64,000 nucleotides of DNA. Source: Anaerolineales bacterium. Its GTDB lineage: Bacteria; Chloroflexota; Anaerolineae; JAAEKA01. The stretch is from NCBI GenBank assembly GCA_020634615.1, contig JACKBI010000014.1, positions 62,001 to 126,000 of the forward strand. The letters run 5' to 3'. Within the stretch, counting starts at the first letter, position 1, and every line of letters begins with the position of its first letter. Below, piece after piece: positions 37,823 through 46,672 of this stretch. The position numbers and the translations under genes are program-made. A model generated the notes under the pieces. The model had not been told where the DNA came from, searched no databases, and was given only the letters and a program-made list of their open reading frames with translations.

Positions 37823-37828
37823 TATCAT
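37823..37828 (+). promoter_or_regulatory. Extended -10 box (TGTGCTATCAT) of pyrG
   Basis: TATCAT with an upstream TGTGC. The expected start of transcription (6-8 bp downstream) falls in a run of four C residues that is also the left arm of the first leader hairpin. Confidence 0.5.
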
Positions 37829-37833
37829 GCAAC

Positions 37834-37860
37834 CCCGTGTTACACGGGCTTTTTCTTTTT
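37834..37860 (+). terminator. First leader hairpin of pyrG, attenuator-like
   Basis: CCCGTG-TTA-CACGGG stem-loop followed by CTTTTTCTTTTT, starting at or within a few bases of the predicted transcription start. A terminator this close to +1 suggests control of early elongation, as CTP-sensitive attenuation controls pyrG in Bacillus; the mechanism here is inferred. Confidence 0.65.
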
Positions 37861-37910
37861 CAGGAGCCGCTGCTCCGACCACAACCAGACTCCCTTTGCT
37901 TCTCGATCCA

Positions 37911-37946
37911 GAGACACGGCGAGCAATCTCCGTGTCTCTTCTTTTG
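37911..37946 (+). terminator. Second leader hairpin of pyrG
   Basis: Perfect 9-bp stem GAGACACGG / CCGTGTCTC with a 10-nt loop followed by TTCTTTTG, 57 bp upstream of the pyrG start. Together with the first hairpin it gives a tandem terminator-like leader before the gene. Confidence 0.65.
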
Positions 37947-37954
37947 CCCGCCAT

Positions 37955-37985
37955 CCGCCACCTGCAACCTGCAACTTACCACCCG
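37955..37985. repeat. Short 7-bp CACCTGC/AACCTGC array
   Basis: Units CCACCTG, CAACCTG, CAACTTA, CCACCCG in the pyrG leader, with the same word seen in the 16102 array (GCCACCTG-AAACCTG) and, complementary, at 61244. Confidence 0.55.
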
Positions 37986-38002
37986 CTATCCCGGAGGATT
38001 TC

Positions 38003-39628
38003 ATGACTAAGTATATTTTTGTCACTGGCGGCGTCGTCAGTTCGCTGGGCAAAGGCGTGACCGCAGCCGCCATTGGCCGGCTGCTGAAAAGCCGCGGCAT
38101 TTCGGTGTCGATCCAGAAACTCGACCCATACCTCAACGTCGATCCCGGCACCATGTCGCCCTACCAACACGGCGAAGTCTTCGTCACCGAAGACGGCGCG
38201 GAGACTGACCTGGATCTGGGCCATTACGAGCGCTTCATCGACGAGAACCTGAGCCGCGCCAGCAACGCCACGTCAGGGCAGATCTACGCCGAGGTGCTGC
38301 GCAAGGAGCGGCGCGGCGACTACCTGGGCGGCACCATCCAGGTCATCCCGCACGTGACCAATGAGATGAAACGGCGCATCGCGATGGCCGGACGCGACCT
38401 GGAGGCCGACGTGGTCATCGTCGAGGTGGGCGGCACGGTGGGCGACATCGAAAGCCAGCCCTTCCTGGAGGCGATTCGCCAGATGCGCAAGGACGTCGGG
38501 CGCGACCATGTGCTCTACATCCACGTCACGCTGCTGCCGCACATCGGGGCGACCGGCGAGCTAAAGACCAAACCGACGCAGCACAGCGTACGCGAGCTGC
38601 GCGGTATTGGCATCCAGCCCGACGTCATCATTTGCCGCTCCGACCACCCGGTAGACCGGTCATTGCGCGAGAAGATCGCGCTCTTCTGCGATGTGGACAG
38701 CGACGCCGTGGTGCAGCTTCTCACCGTTCAGACCCTCTACGAGGTGCCGCTGATGCTGGAGGAGTATGGCCTCGGCAACTGGCTGACCAGCAAGCTGGGC
38801 TACGGCTGGCGGGTGCCTGATCTGGCCGAATGGCGCGGCCTGGTGACGCGGCTGAAAACACTGAACAACCCGGATGAACATGCGCAGCCTCCACTGCGGA
38901 TCGCGCTGGTAGGCAAATATGTGGAGCTGCAGGATGCCTACATCAGCGTGCGCGAATCGCTGATCCACGGCGCAGTGGCGCTGGACCGCGCCATCGACAT
39001 CGACTGGGTCAGCTCCGAGGATTTGGAGCGCGGGCGCGGGCTGGAACGCCTGCAGGCCGTCGATGGAATCGTGGTACCGGGCGGCTTCGGCTACCGTGGC
39101 ATTGAAGGCAAGATCGTGGCCGCTCGCCACGCGCGCGAAAACAACGTGCCCTACCTGGGCCTGTGCCTCGGCATGCAGGTGATGTCCATCGAGTTTGCGC
39201 GCCACATCCTGGGCAATGAACGGGCCAACAGCACCGAGTTCGATCCGCACACGCCAGAACCGATCATCGACCTGATGCTTGACCAACGCGACATCGCCGA
39301 TATGGGTGGCACCATGCGATTGGGATCCTATCCGTGTGTGTTGCAGCCCGGCACGCGCGCCGCAGCCGCCTATGGCCAGCCGCAGGTCAGTGAGCGCCAC
39401 CGCCACCGCTGGGAATTCAACAACGCCTATCGCGAGCGGCTCAGTGAAGCCGGTTTGGTCTACAGCGGGTTGTCGCCCGACGGCCGGTTGGTCGAGATCG
39501 CAGAACTGCGCGACCACCCGTGGATGCTTGGCAGCCAGTTCCATCCCGAGTTCAAGAGCCGGCCCAACCGTCCGCATCCGCTTTTCCAGGCCTTTCTGCA
39601 GGCGGTGGCAGATCGCAGCGCCCAATAG
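38003..39628 (+). CDS. pyrG: CTP synthase
   Basis: 541 residues, full length. The synthetase domain begins MTKYIFVTGGVVSSLGKGVTAAA (landmark: P-loop GGVVSSLGKG) with KLDPYLNVDPGTMSP and EVGGTVGDIESQPFLEA. The C-terminal class I glutamine amidotransferase domain has the nucleophile in PYLGLCLGMQVMSIEFAR (Cys near residue 388) and the His/Glu pair in GSQFHPEFKSRP. It aminates UTP to CTP using glutamine and ATP. A CGGAGGA ribosome-binding site precedes the ATG. The 277-bp leader contains two terminator-like hairpins. Confidence 0.97.
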   Translation: MTKYIFVTGGVVSSLGKGVTAAAIGRLLKSRGISVSIQKLDPYLNVDPGTMSPYQHGEVFVTEDGAETDLDLGHYERFIDENLSRASNATSGQIYAEVLRKERRGDYLGGTIQVIPHVTNEMKRRIAMAGRDLEADVVIVEVGGTVGDIESQPFLEAIRQMRKDVGRDHVLYIHVTLLPHIGATGELKTKPTQHSVRELRGIGIQPDVIICRSDHPVDRSLREKIALFCDVDSDAVVQLLTVQTLYEVPLMLEEYGLGNWLTSKLGYGWRVPDLAEWRGLVTRLKTLNNPDEHAQPPLRIALVGKYVELQDAYISVRESLIHGAVALDRAIDIDWVSSEDLERGRGLERLQAVDGIVVPGGFGYRGIEGKIVAARHARENNVPYLGLCLGMQVMSIEFARHILGNERANSTEFDPHTPEPIIDLMLDQRDIADMGGTMRLGSYPCVLQPGTRAAAAYGQPQVSERHRHRWEFNNAYRERLSEAGLVYSGLSPDGRLVEIAELRDHPWMLGSQFHPEFKSRPNRPHPLFQAFLQAVADRSAQ

Positions 39629-39732
39629 ACGTGGAGCCGGCGGCGTTCTATCGCGGAGTATCAAGACTTTGAATTGTGATGGCTCTGCTTGAGTCCACCC
39701 GTCAGGTTTCCGCGCGAACGCCCTGTTTGTGC

Positions 39733-39738
39733 TATAAT
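39733..39738 (+). promoter_or_regulatory. Extended -10 (TGTGCTATAAT) of yebC
   Basis: TATAAT with TGTGC in front, about 40 bp before the ATG at 39779; the leader contains TAGGAGAG as ribosome-binding site. Confidence 0.65.
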
Positions 39739-39778
39739 GGCATAAAGCATGAGCACACACGTGTAGGAGAGCAAGACA

Positions 39779-40525
39779 ATGTCGGGACACTCAAAATGGT
39801 CCACAATTAAACGAAAAAAGGGAGCCACTGACGCCAAGCGCGGCGCAGTGTTTACCAAACTCGCCCGGGAAATCCAGATCGCCGCGCATGATGGCGCGGA
39901 TCCCGAGTTCAACTTCAGGTTGCGCCTGGCAGTGGACAAAGCCAAAGCTGCCAACATGCCCAAGGACAACATCGAACGGGCCATTCGCCGCGGCTCTGGT
40001 GCTGACAAGGCCGACGAGCTGGAAGAGATCGCCTACGAAGGCTACGCCGCCGGCGGTGTTGCGCTGTACATCGAGGTCCTGACCGACAATCGCAACCGCG
40101 CGCTGTCCGAGATCCGCTACGTCCTCAGCCGCGGCAACGGCGCGATGGGTGAGAGCGGCTCCGTGGCCTGGCAGTTTGACCCCAAAGGCTACATCGTGCT
40201 GAACACGGCAGGCAAGGACCAGGACGAGATCTTCGAAGCAGCTCTGGAAATCGGCGCGGATGACATCGAGTTCAACGATGGGGTTGCCGAGGTCTTTACC
40301 GAGTCCACCGAACTGAAAATCGCCCAGGACGCTTTCAGCGCGCACGGTTACGAAATCGAGAACGCTGAGCTTATCATGAAGCCCCGGGTCCTCATCGAGC
40401 TGGATGCCAAGACCACCGAAAGCGTCATGAGCCTGATCGAGAATCTCGAAGACCTGGACGATGTGACCAACGTCTATTCGAATCTGGAGATCTCGGACGA
40501 ACTGCTGGCGGCCATGGCGGAATAG
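39779..40525 (+). CDS. yebC: YebC/PmpR family protein
   Basis: 248 residues, standard length. MSGHSKWSTIKRKKGATDAKRG and FTKLAREIQIAA are the invariant N-terminus, NMPKDNIERAIRRGSG and YEGYAAGGVALYIEVLTDNRNR follow (landmarks), and EDLDDVTNVYSNLEI ends the last domain. Family members act as DNA-binding regulators or help translation at proline runs. It is followed by ruvC, a frequent bacterial order. Confidence 0.95.
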   Translation: MSGHSKWSTIKRKKGATDAKRGAVFTKLAREIQIAAHDGADPEFNFRLRLAVDKAKAANMPKDNIERAIRRGSGADKADELEEIAYEGYAAGGVALYIEVLTDNRNRALSEIRYVLSRGNGAMGESGSVAWQFDPKGYIVLNTAGKDQDEIFEAALEIGADDIEFNDGVAEVFTESTELKIAQDAFSAHGYEIENAELIMKPRVLIELDAKTTESVMSLIENLEDLDDVTNVYSNLEISDELLAAMAE

Positions 40526-40720
40526 GCCGCTCTGGCCAGTCCCCGACCGGTCCGGCGCAGGCTCATCGCTCCGGCCGGTCTGTGTGAAGCTTCCCTGAGG
40601 GGTCTATAGCGCCAGCGCATCGTGTACACAGCGCTGATTTGCACATTCCCAGCTGCGTTCCATCGCCATCCGGCGATACCCGAAGTCATTCCAAAGAGCA
40701 GCCAAGGACGGAGGCGCTAG

Positions 40721-41212
40721 TTGTTAATTCTGGGAATAGACCCCGGAACGGCCATCACAGGCTATGGACTGGTCGAGCAGATCGACGAACTGCGCCTGGT
40801 TGACGCTGGCGCTATTCTGACCCCGGCCGGCACGCCGCTGCCAGAACGCTTGTTGACGATCCACAAGCAGTTGAGCAGCTTGATCAGCTCCTTCAAGCCC
40901 GACGCCGTCGCGGTAGAAGAACTGTTTTTCAGCAAGAACGCGCGCACAGCCATGAGCGTTGGCCATGCCCGCGGCGTCGTACTCCTGACCGCCGCCCAGG
41001 CGGGACTTCCCATTTTCCATTACAAACCTTCCGAAGTGAAGGTCGCCGTTACGGGCTATGGCGCTGCCGCAAAACCGCAGGTGCAAGAGATGGTGCGGCT
41101 GCTGCTGGAGCTTGAGGAAACGCCCAAACCGGACGATGTAGCCGACGCCATCGCGGTCGCAATTTGTCATCTTCAGTCAGCTTACCTCCACCGGCTGCTG
41201 ATCGAAGAGTAG
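40721..41212 (+). CDS. ruvC: Holliday junction resolvase RuvC
   Basis: 163 residues starting with TTG at 40721 (GGACGGAGGCG upstream). LILGIDPGTAITGYG carries the first catalytic aspartate (Asp7), VEELFFSKNARTAMSVGHARG the glutamate, and KPDDVADAIAVAICH the last two aspartates. It resolves four-way junctions with RuvAB. The 195 bp before it hold a GC-rich inverted repeat (GACCGG/CCGGTC) that could end the yebC transcript. Confidence 0.95.
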   Translation: MLILGIDPGTAITGYGLVEQIDELRLVDAGAILTPAGTPLPERLLTIHKQLSSLISSFKPDAVAVEELFFSKNARTAMSVGHARGVVLLTAAQAGLPIFHYKPSEVKVAVTGYGAAAKPQVQEMVRLLLELEETPKPDDVADAIAVAICHLQSAYLHRLLIEE

Positions 41213-41237
41213 TCCAGCGCCTGACAGATACGAACAT

Positions 41238-41951
41238 ATGGATTCTTCCACTCCGGGACTCCCGCCCGCCCGCATCCTCATCGCCGAAGACGAGGCGCCC
41301 CTGCGCAATCTCGTACGTATGTCGCTGGAAGCCAACGGCCACGTGGTAACCGTCGTCGGCAATGGCGAAGAGGCGCTGGCAAGCTTCATTGCGACCCCCT
41401 ATGACCTCGTCATTCTCGACATCATGATGCCCAAGATGGACGGCCTGGAAGTCTGCCGCGAGATCCGACGACGGTCCGAGACGCCCGTCATCATGATCAC
41501 CGCGCTGGGAAGCACAGAAGATCTGGTCAAAGGGCTGGAGACGGGCGCGGACGACTACATCGCCAAACCTTTCACCTTCCGCGAAGTACAGGCGCGAATC
41601 AACGCGATCCTGCGCCGAATGAAATGGACAGCGGAAAGCAAGCCACAAACGGCCATCGAGATCGGACGCGTTACCGTGGACACCGATGCCATGGATGTGC
41701 GGGTTGGCGGCGAGTTGATCCACCTGACGCCCATTGAATTCAAGCTGCTCTACACGCTAATGTCCAACGCCGGCAAAGCCCTTTCCCGCATAGAATTGTT
41801 TCAGGAAGTCTGGGGATACGATTTTGTCGGCGCCACCAACCTGGTGGAAGTGACCATCCGCCGGCTGCGCGAGAAGGTGGAAGTCGATCCGTCAAACCCG
41901 ACCCACATCCTGACCGTGCGCGGCACAGGCTACAAGTTTCGCACACTATGA
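41238..41951 (+). CDS. OmpR-family response regulator
   Basis: 237 residues. The receiver domain has the acidic pair in ILIAEDEAPLRNL, the phosphorylated aspartate in LVILDIMMPKMDG, the switch threonine in VIMITALGS and the lysine in YIAKPF. The C-terminal winged helix (LTPIEFKLLYTLMSNAGKALSR, EVTIRRLREKVEVDP, VRGTGYKF; landmarks) is typical of OmpR/PhoB. It sits between ruvC and ruvA, 25 bp after the first and overlapping the second by ATGA. No histidine kinase gene is nearby. Its position suggests co-expression with repair genes; targets unknown. Confidence 0.93.
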   Translation: MDSSTPGLPPARILIAEDEAPLRNLVRMSLEANGHVVTVVGNGEEALASFIATPYDLVILDIMMPKMDGLEVCREIRRRSETPVIMITALGSTEDLVKGLETGADDYIAKPFTFREVQARINAILRRMKWTAESKPQTAIEIGRVTVDTDAMDVRVGGELIHLTPIEFKLLYTLMSNAGKALSRIELFQEVWGYDFVGATNLVEVTIRRLREKVEVDPSNPTHILTVRGTGYKFRTL

Positions 41952-42526
41952 TTGCCAGCATCGAAGGACGAATACTTGCGCGTCAGCGTGACGCGCTCAT
42001 CGTGGCGTTGGGCGGGCTGGGCGTGCGCGTCCATACACCCGCAGACGTATTGGCCGCCGCGCGCACCGGCGAGACAATCTTTCTGCATACCCATCTGCAC
42101 GTCCGCGAGCAGGAATTGACGCTGTATGGCTTCGACAGCCAGCAGGATTTGGAGCTTTACCAGTTGCTGCTTGGCGTGTCGGGCGTCGGCCCCAAGTCGG
42201 CGTTGGGGATTCTCTCGGCGCTGCCAGCCGACGCGCTGCGGCTGGCCATCAGCCAGGAACAGCCGGGCGTACTGAGCCGGGTGCCGGGCATCGGCAAGAA
42301 GACAGCCGAGAAGATCGTGCTGGAACTGAAGGATAAGGTCACAGCCACCGAAGGCTTGCCGCCCGAGTTGGCGGCGCTCAACGAAGCCGACGCGGAAGTC
42401 ATCGACGCGTTGACCGCGCTGGGTTACAGCATCGTCGAAGCGCAGCGGGCCGTACAGGCCCTGCCGCGCGACGTGATGGATATCGAGGAACGTTTGCGGC
42501 TCGCTTTGGCAGGCTTCGGCAGTTGA
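41948..42526 (+). CDS. ruvA: Holliday junction branch migration protein RuvA
   Basis: 192 residues. MIASIEGRILARQRDALIVALGGLGVRV is the OB-fold start (landmark), FLHTHLHVREQELTLYGF is domain I end. Two helix-hairpin-helix motifs follow (LLGVSGVGPKSALGIL and LSRVPGIGKKTAEKIVLEL), and a C-terminal domain that regulates RuvB (VIDALTALGYSIVEAQRAV). The start ATG overlaps the upstream stop. ruvB is not in the window. Confidence 0.95.
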   Translation: MIASIEGRILARQRDALIVALGGLGVRVHTPADVLAAARTGETIFLHTHLHVREQELTLYGFDSQQDLELYQLLLGVSGVGPKSALGILSALPADALRLAISQEQPGVLSRVPGIGKKTAEKIVLELKDKVTATEGLPPELAALNEADAEVIDALTALGYSIVEAQRAVQALPRDVMDIEERLRLALAGFGS

Positions 42527-42541
42527 CAGGAGGACTCACCC

Positions 42542-43903
42542 ATGGCAGGCTCCTTGTCGGAGATCGCTTCGCAGATCCTTCAGGCCACCACCAGCCCGGG
42601 AGGACACTCCACCCTGCCCGGTTTCTTGATCCGGCCGCTGGCCGTGCTGGCAACCACCGATTCCAGTGGAAAAGAGGGCAAGGGAGTTTCCGATGCCCTG
42701 GTGCGCGAGGCGATCGCCTTGTTCGACGCGAGCCGCAAGCGCGGCCAGGCCGGCGACCGCGCAGCCCCCGACTGGCGGATCTCGTCCGATGTTGGCCAGG
42801 CTGTTCAGGTGCTGCCGCCGCCGATTGACGAGCTGCAACGCCGGGCGCTGGGGCAAGTTGGCCGCCGGGTGCAGTCGCTGACGCTCAACCATCCCCGTCT
42901 CACGCCCATTCTCGAGGCCGCCTACCGCGAAGGATATCCTTACCTGGTTGCTCAGCTTGGCGCGGGTTTCGAACGCCTGTCGCAAAGCGCCGGCTTGCCC
43001 ATGGAGCCGCAACAGGCATTTCAGATCACCGACCAGGTGATGGATGCGCTGAAATACGCCCACTACGGCGGTTTTGTCCACGGATCGCTTTCACTGGACG
43101 ATGTTCTGGTCAACGACCGCGGCGTCGTCAATGTGTTGGGCGTCGGCCTGACGCAGTTGCGCAGGCTCGTGGATGCCGAAACGCGGGTCAAATCTTCCCC
43201 GTTGCTGGCACCCGAAGCTGTCGCTGGCGACGTGGTCGGCACACCGGCCGACGTGTATGCCACCGGAGCGCTGCTGTTCCTCCTGCTGACCGGCCAGGCG
43301 CCCAGAGCGGGCCAGACTGTAAACGTATCGAATTCGTTGCCCGACGTGCCCCCATCCGTCGACGGGGTGTTGACCAGGGCGCTGGCAGCCGACCCGACCG
43401 ACCGTTACCCCGACATCCTCAGTTTGAGCCACGCCTTGCGCATGGCCATGCACGCCGCTCGCCGCCACAAGCCAACGCCCGCGCCGCAGCAAACCGGCGG
43501 GCAGCCAGCCAGGCGTATCGTCAGAGAAACCAAACGTATCACTGGCTTCCCCGAGCCGCTGCCGATGCCAGTTCCCGACACGGCCGTTTTCACCGAGGTG
43601 CTACAGATGCCGACCTTCGAGTCGCTGCCTGTGGTCGAGATGCCCGCTATCCAACAGATACCCGTCATCGACTGGAATGCCTTGCTCCAGCCGGTGGATG
43701 TCAGCCAGTATTCCAACAGCCGCATCGAGCTGCCCGACTTCGCCGACCTCGACTCTGTCGATCCGCTGCAGGCAGCAGCCAAGGCTGCCAGCGACGCAGA
43801 TCGGGTGGCCGCATCTCGCGCTGCCAGACCCGCACCGCCCCCAGCCACACCCCGCCCGGCGCGCAGTCAGCGCCGCGCCAAGCCACAGCGCCGCTCGCGT
43901 TAG
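42542..43903 (+). CDS. Protein kinase-like protein, probable pseudokinase
   Basis: 453 residues. Residues about 130-310 follow a bacterial Ser/Thr kinase C-lobe: YAHYGGFVHGSLSLDDVLVND matches the HRDLKPxNILV loop, and LLAPEAVAGDVVGTPADVYATGALLFLLLTG matches the APE and DxxxLG helices (landmarks). The catalytic HRD is HGS and the DFG position reads VLGVGL, so key catalytic and metal ligands are missing. The N-lobe lacks a clear glycine loop and VAIK lysine. The last 150 residues are proline/alanine-rich and end basic (RSQRRAKPQRRSR). A scaffolding or sensing role is likely. It lies between ruvA and the murF-alr fusion, 15 and 2 bp from them. Confidence 0.75.
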   Translation: MAGSLSEIASQILQATTSPGGHSTLPGFLIRPLAVLATTDSSGKEGKGVSDALVREAIALFDASRKRGQAGDRAAPDWRISSDVGQAVQVLPPPIDELQRRALGQVGRRVQSLTLNHPRLTPILEAAYREGYPYLVAQLGAGFERLSQSAGLPMEPQQAFQITDQVMDALKYAHYGGFVHGSLSLDDVLVNDRGVVNVLGVGLTQLRRLVDAETRVKSSPLLAPEAVAGDVVGTPADVYATGALLFLLLTGQAPRAGQTVNVSNSLPDVPPSVDGVLTRALAADPTDRYPDILSLSHALRMAMHAARRHKPTPAPQQTGGQPARRIVRETKRITGFPEPLPMPVPDTAVFTEVLQMPTFESLPVVEMPAIQQIPVIDWNALLQPVDVSQYSNSRIELPDFADLDSVDPLQAAAKAASDADRVAASRAARPAPPPATPRPARSQRRAKPQRRSR

Positions 43904-43905
43904 CC

Positions 43906-46566
43906 GTGATCGAACTTGCCGACCTCCTGACCAGCACTGGCGGCGTGACCTTTGGACCGGTCTTCGCCCAGCGTTTTGTATCATTTTCCTACGACTCACG
44001 GTTGCTTGCCACGCGGCCCGATCCGGGCGACGACCGGCCGGCAGCCATCTTTGTCGCCGTCAAGACCGAAAAAGGGGACGGCCATGACTTCGTTCAGGAC
44101 GCAGTGGCCCGCGGCGCGACCGGCGTGCTTTGCCAGCGCGAGATGGATCTCAGCAGCTACGGCGTCACCTGTGTCGTCGTCCCGGACACCCGACTGGCGT
44201 TGACCAGCTACGCGCACCATGTTTTCAGCCGCCCCAGCCTGACCTCCGTTTGCATTACCGGCTCAGCCGGCAAAACAACCGCCAAAGAACTGATCGCCGC
44301 CGTTCTCGCTCGCGGGCCGCGCCGCGTCTTCCGCAACCAGGGCAGCATCAACGGGCGTTACGGCCTGTCCATCGCTGCGGGCGAGATGACGCCAGACGAC
44401 CAGTTGGCCGTTCTGGAACTGGCAGCCGACAGCTATGATGAGATTCGTGACCTGGCTGCGTTGACCCGGCCGCATGTCGGCGTTGTCACCAGCATCGGCG
44501 AAGCGCACCTGGCGACTTTTGGATCGCTGGCCGCCATTGCACGCGAAAAAGGCCATCTACTGGAGGCGCTGCCGCCCGATGGCCTGGCAATTCTCAACGG
44601 CGATGATCCGCTGACAGCGGTTCTGGCTGAACGGACAAGCGCTGTCGTAGTGACCGTCGGTGAAAATCCGGCCGCCCATCTGCAGGCCCGCAACGTCACC
44701 GTCTCGACACAAGGTGTTGCCTTCGACCTGGTGGACAACGGGTTCAGCGCCAGATTGCAGCGCTATGACTTCCAACTGCCGCGCATGGTGGTCGCATCGC
44801 TTCTTGGTCGTCACCACGTGCCGCTGCTGCTGGCCGCTGTAGCCGTGGGCGCCTGGTTCGGTATACCTGCCCGTGACACTGTCGCTGCCCTGGCCGATGT
44901 GGAACCACAGCCCGGCCATCTGCGCCCGCTCCCCGCCCGGCATTACGCACTGATCCTGGACGACACAGTGAACGCAAGTCCGGCCGCGGTCAGCGCCGCA
45001 CTCGATGTGCTGGCGCTGTTCGGCAACCGGCCGCGCATTGCGGTGCTGGGCGATATGTGGGAACTGGGCTACCGCGAGGTGGACGCCCACCGCCGCGCCG
45101 GCGAGCAGGCGGCGCGTGTTGCCGACTGGCTGGTGGTCAAGGGCCAGCGCGCGCAGCAGATCGCAGTCGGCGCGCTGGAAGCCGGCATGCCACGAGCACA
45201 GGTTTTTCAGGCCTTCACCGACGCCGATGTCCTGCGTCATTTGGACTTTCTGTTGGCGTCATTGAACCCGCAGGACGGCGCCAGCGGGATCGAGGGCCAC
45301 CGTTCCCATCCGCCGGTGGTGTTGGTAAAAGGCGACCGCCCGGCGCGCATGGAGCGCATTGTGGCGGGGCTGATGGCGACACCGCAGTTCGCCGCTGACC
45401 TGCTGGTACGCCAGTCACCCGGCTGGCTGCAGGTCCAACCGCTGCTCCAGGATCGCCCGACCTGGGTGGACATCGACCTGGAAGCGGTGGCCGGCAACGT
45501 GCGCGCTGCGCTGGAGATCGTCGGCCCTGAGGCCGCACTGTGCGCGGTGCTGAAAGCGGACGGCTACGGCCACGGCGCGGTGGGTGTGGGCCGCACAGCA
45601 CTGAACAATGGCGCGCGTATGCTGGCAGTCGCCTGTCTCGCCGAAGCCGTGACTCTGCGGCGAGCCGGCATCGACGCGCCGATAATGATCCTGGGTTACA
45701 CACCGGCCTGGCAGGCGCGCGACACCTTGCGCTATGACGTAACGGCCACCGTCTACGACATCGACGTGGCGCGTGCTTTCAGCCAGGCCGCGGCTGATCT
45801 GCATCACCCGGCTCGGCTTCATGTCAAGGTGGACACGGGGATGGGACGGCTGGGGTTGCGGCCGGAGGACGCCGTGTCGTTTGTCCGCCAACTGAACACC
45901 CTACCCGGCGTCGATGTCGAAGGCATCTTCAGTCACTTCTCGGTGGCGGACAGCGACGATCCCGCGCATCAGACCCACAGCGACGTGCAACTTGCCGCCT
46001 TCGAGTCGATTCTGGCCCAGCTACGCGCGGCCGGCCTGCTGCCGCCCCTGGTGCACATGGCCAACTCCGCCGCGACGTTGAGCCGACCAACCAGCCACTT
46101 CAACATGGTGCGTCTTGGCGTCGCGCTGTACGGCCTGCAGCCGTCCACCGCGGTTCCCTTGCCGCCTGCATTCCGTCCGGCGCTGAGCTGGAAGACACAG
46201 GTCGCGCAGGTAAAGACCTTACCGCCCGGCGCACCGGTCAGCTACGGGAACACGTTTCACACCGGGCGCGAGACTCGGCTGGCAGTGATTCCGGTCGGCT
46301 ACGCGGACGGTTTCCGCCGCTCGCCGCAGCATTGGGGACAAGTGCTGGTGCGCGGCCGGTGGGCGCCCATCGTCGGCCGCGTCACCATGGACCAGACGAT
46401 GCTGGATGTGACCGATATCCCCGGCGTCCGCCAGGGCGATGAGGTGGTGCTGATCGGTCGTCAGGGTGAGCTGGAACTGACCGCCGACCAGGTGGCCGAA
46501 CGGCTGGGAACCATCAGCTACGAAGTCGTGTCGCAGATCCTGGCGCGCGTGCCGCGGGTGGTGTAG
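43906..46566 (+). CDS. Bifunctional MurF-alanine racemase fusion
   Basis: 886 residues from a GTG 2 bp after the previous stop. Residues 1-500 are a Mur ligase: GSAGKTTAKELIA is the ATP P-loop, LELAADSYDEIRDL and NGDDPL are conserved sites, and VLGDMWELG and VVLVKGDRPARMERI belong to the C-terminal domain. Residues 515-886 are alanine racemase: AVLKADGYGHGAVGVG holds the PLP lysine, HVKVDTGMGRLGLR and HMANSAATL follow, and PVGYADGFRR and GRVTMDQTMLDVT close the family signature. It should make D-alanine and add D-Ala-D-Ala to the UDP-MurNAc tripeptide. Such fusions are known in some phyla (for example Bacteroidetes) but are uncommon. Confidence 0.93.
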   Translation: MIELADLLTSTGGVTFGPVFAQRFVSFSYDSRLLATRPDPGDDRPAAIFVAVKTEKGDGHDFVQDAVARGATGVLCQREMDLSSYGVTCVVVPDTRLALTSYAHHVFSRPSLTSVCITGSAGKTTAKELIAAVLARGPRRVFRNQGSINGRYGLSIAAGEMTPDDQLAVLELAADSYDEIRDLAALTRPHVGVVTSIGEAHLATFGSLAAIAREKGHLLEALPPDGLAILNGDDPLTAVLAERTSAVVVTVGENPAAHLQARNVTVSTQGVAFDLVDNGFSARLQRYDFQLPRMVVASLLGRHHVPLLLAAVAVGAWFGIPARDTVAALADVEPQPGHLRPLPARHYALILDDTVNASPAAVSAALDVLALFGNRPRIAVLGDMWELGYREVDAHRRAGEQAARVADWLVVKGQRAQQIAVGALEAGMPRAQVFQAFTDADVLRHLDFLLASLNPQDGASGIEGHRSHPPVVLVKGDRPARMERIVAGLMATPQFAADLLVRQSPGWLQVQPLLQDRPTWVDIDLEAVAGNVRAALEIVGPEAALCAVLKADGYGHGAVGVGRTALNNGARMLAVACLAEAVTLRRAGIDAPIMILGYTPAWQARDTLRYDVTATVYDIDVARAFSQAAADLHHPARLHVKVDTGMGRLGLRPEDAVSFVRQLNTLPGVDVEGIFSHFSVADSDDPAHQTHSDVQLAAFESILAQLRAAGLLPPLVHMANSAATLSRPTSHFNMVRLGVALYGLQPSTAVPLPPAFRPALSWKTQVAQVKTLPPGAPVSYGNTFHTGRETRLAVIPVGYADGFRRSPQHWGQVLVRGRWAPIVGRVTMDQTMLDVTDIPGVRQGDEVVLIGRQGELELTADQVAERLGTISYEVVSQILARVPRVV

Positions 46567-46659
46567 GGAGGGAAAACCAGGAAGATGAAACCGGGTTCAC
46601 AACCGACCGTCTCTTGTCTGAAACGGGCTGACAGAGTGGCAGTCTGACACGATTTGTGG

Positions 46660-46665
46660 CACAAT
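46660..46665 (+). promoter_or_regulatory. -10-like CACAAT before the 46673 gene, leaderless
   Basis: GTGGCACAAT ends 7 bp before the ATG at 46673; no ribosome-binding site is seen. Weaker match than the other leaderless promoters. Confidence 0.4.
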
Positions 46666-46672
46666 GCCCCCC

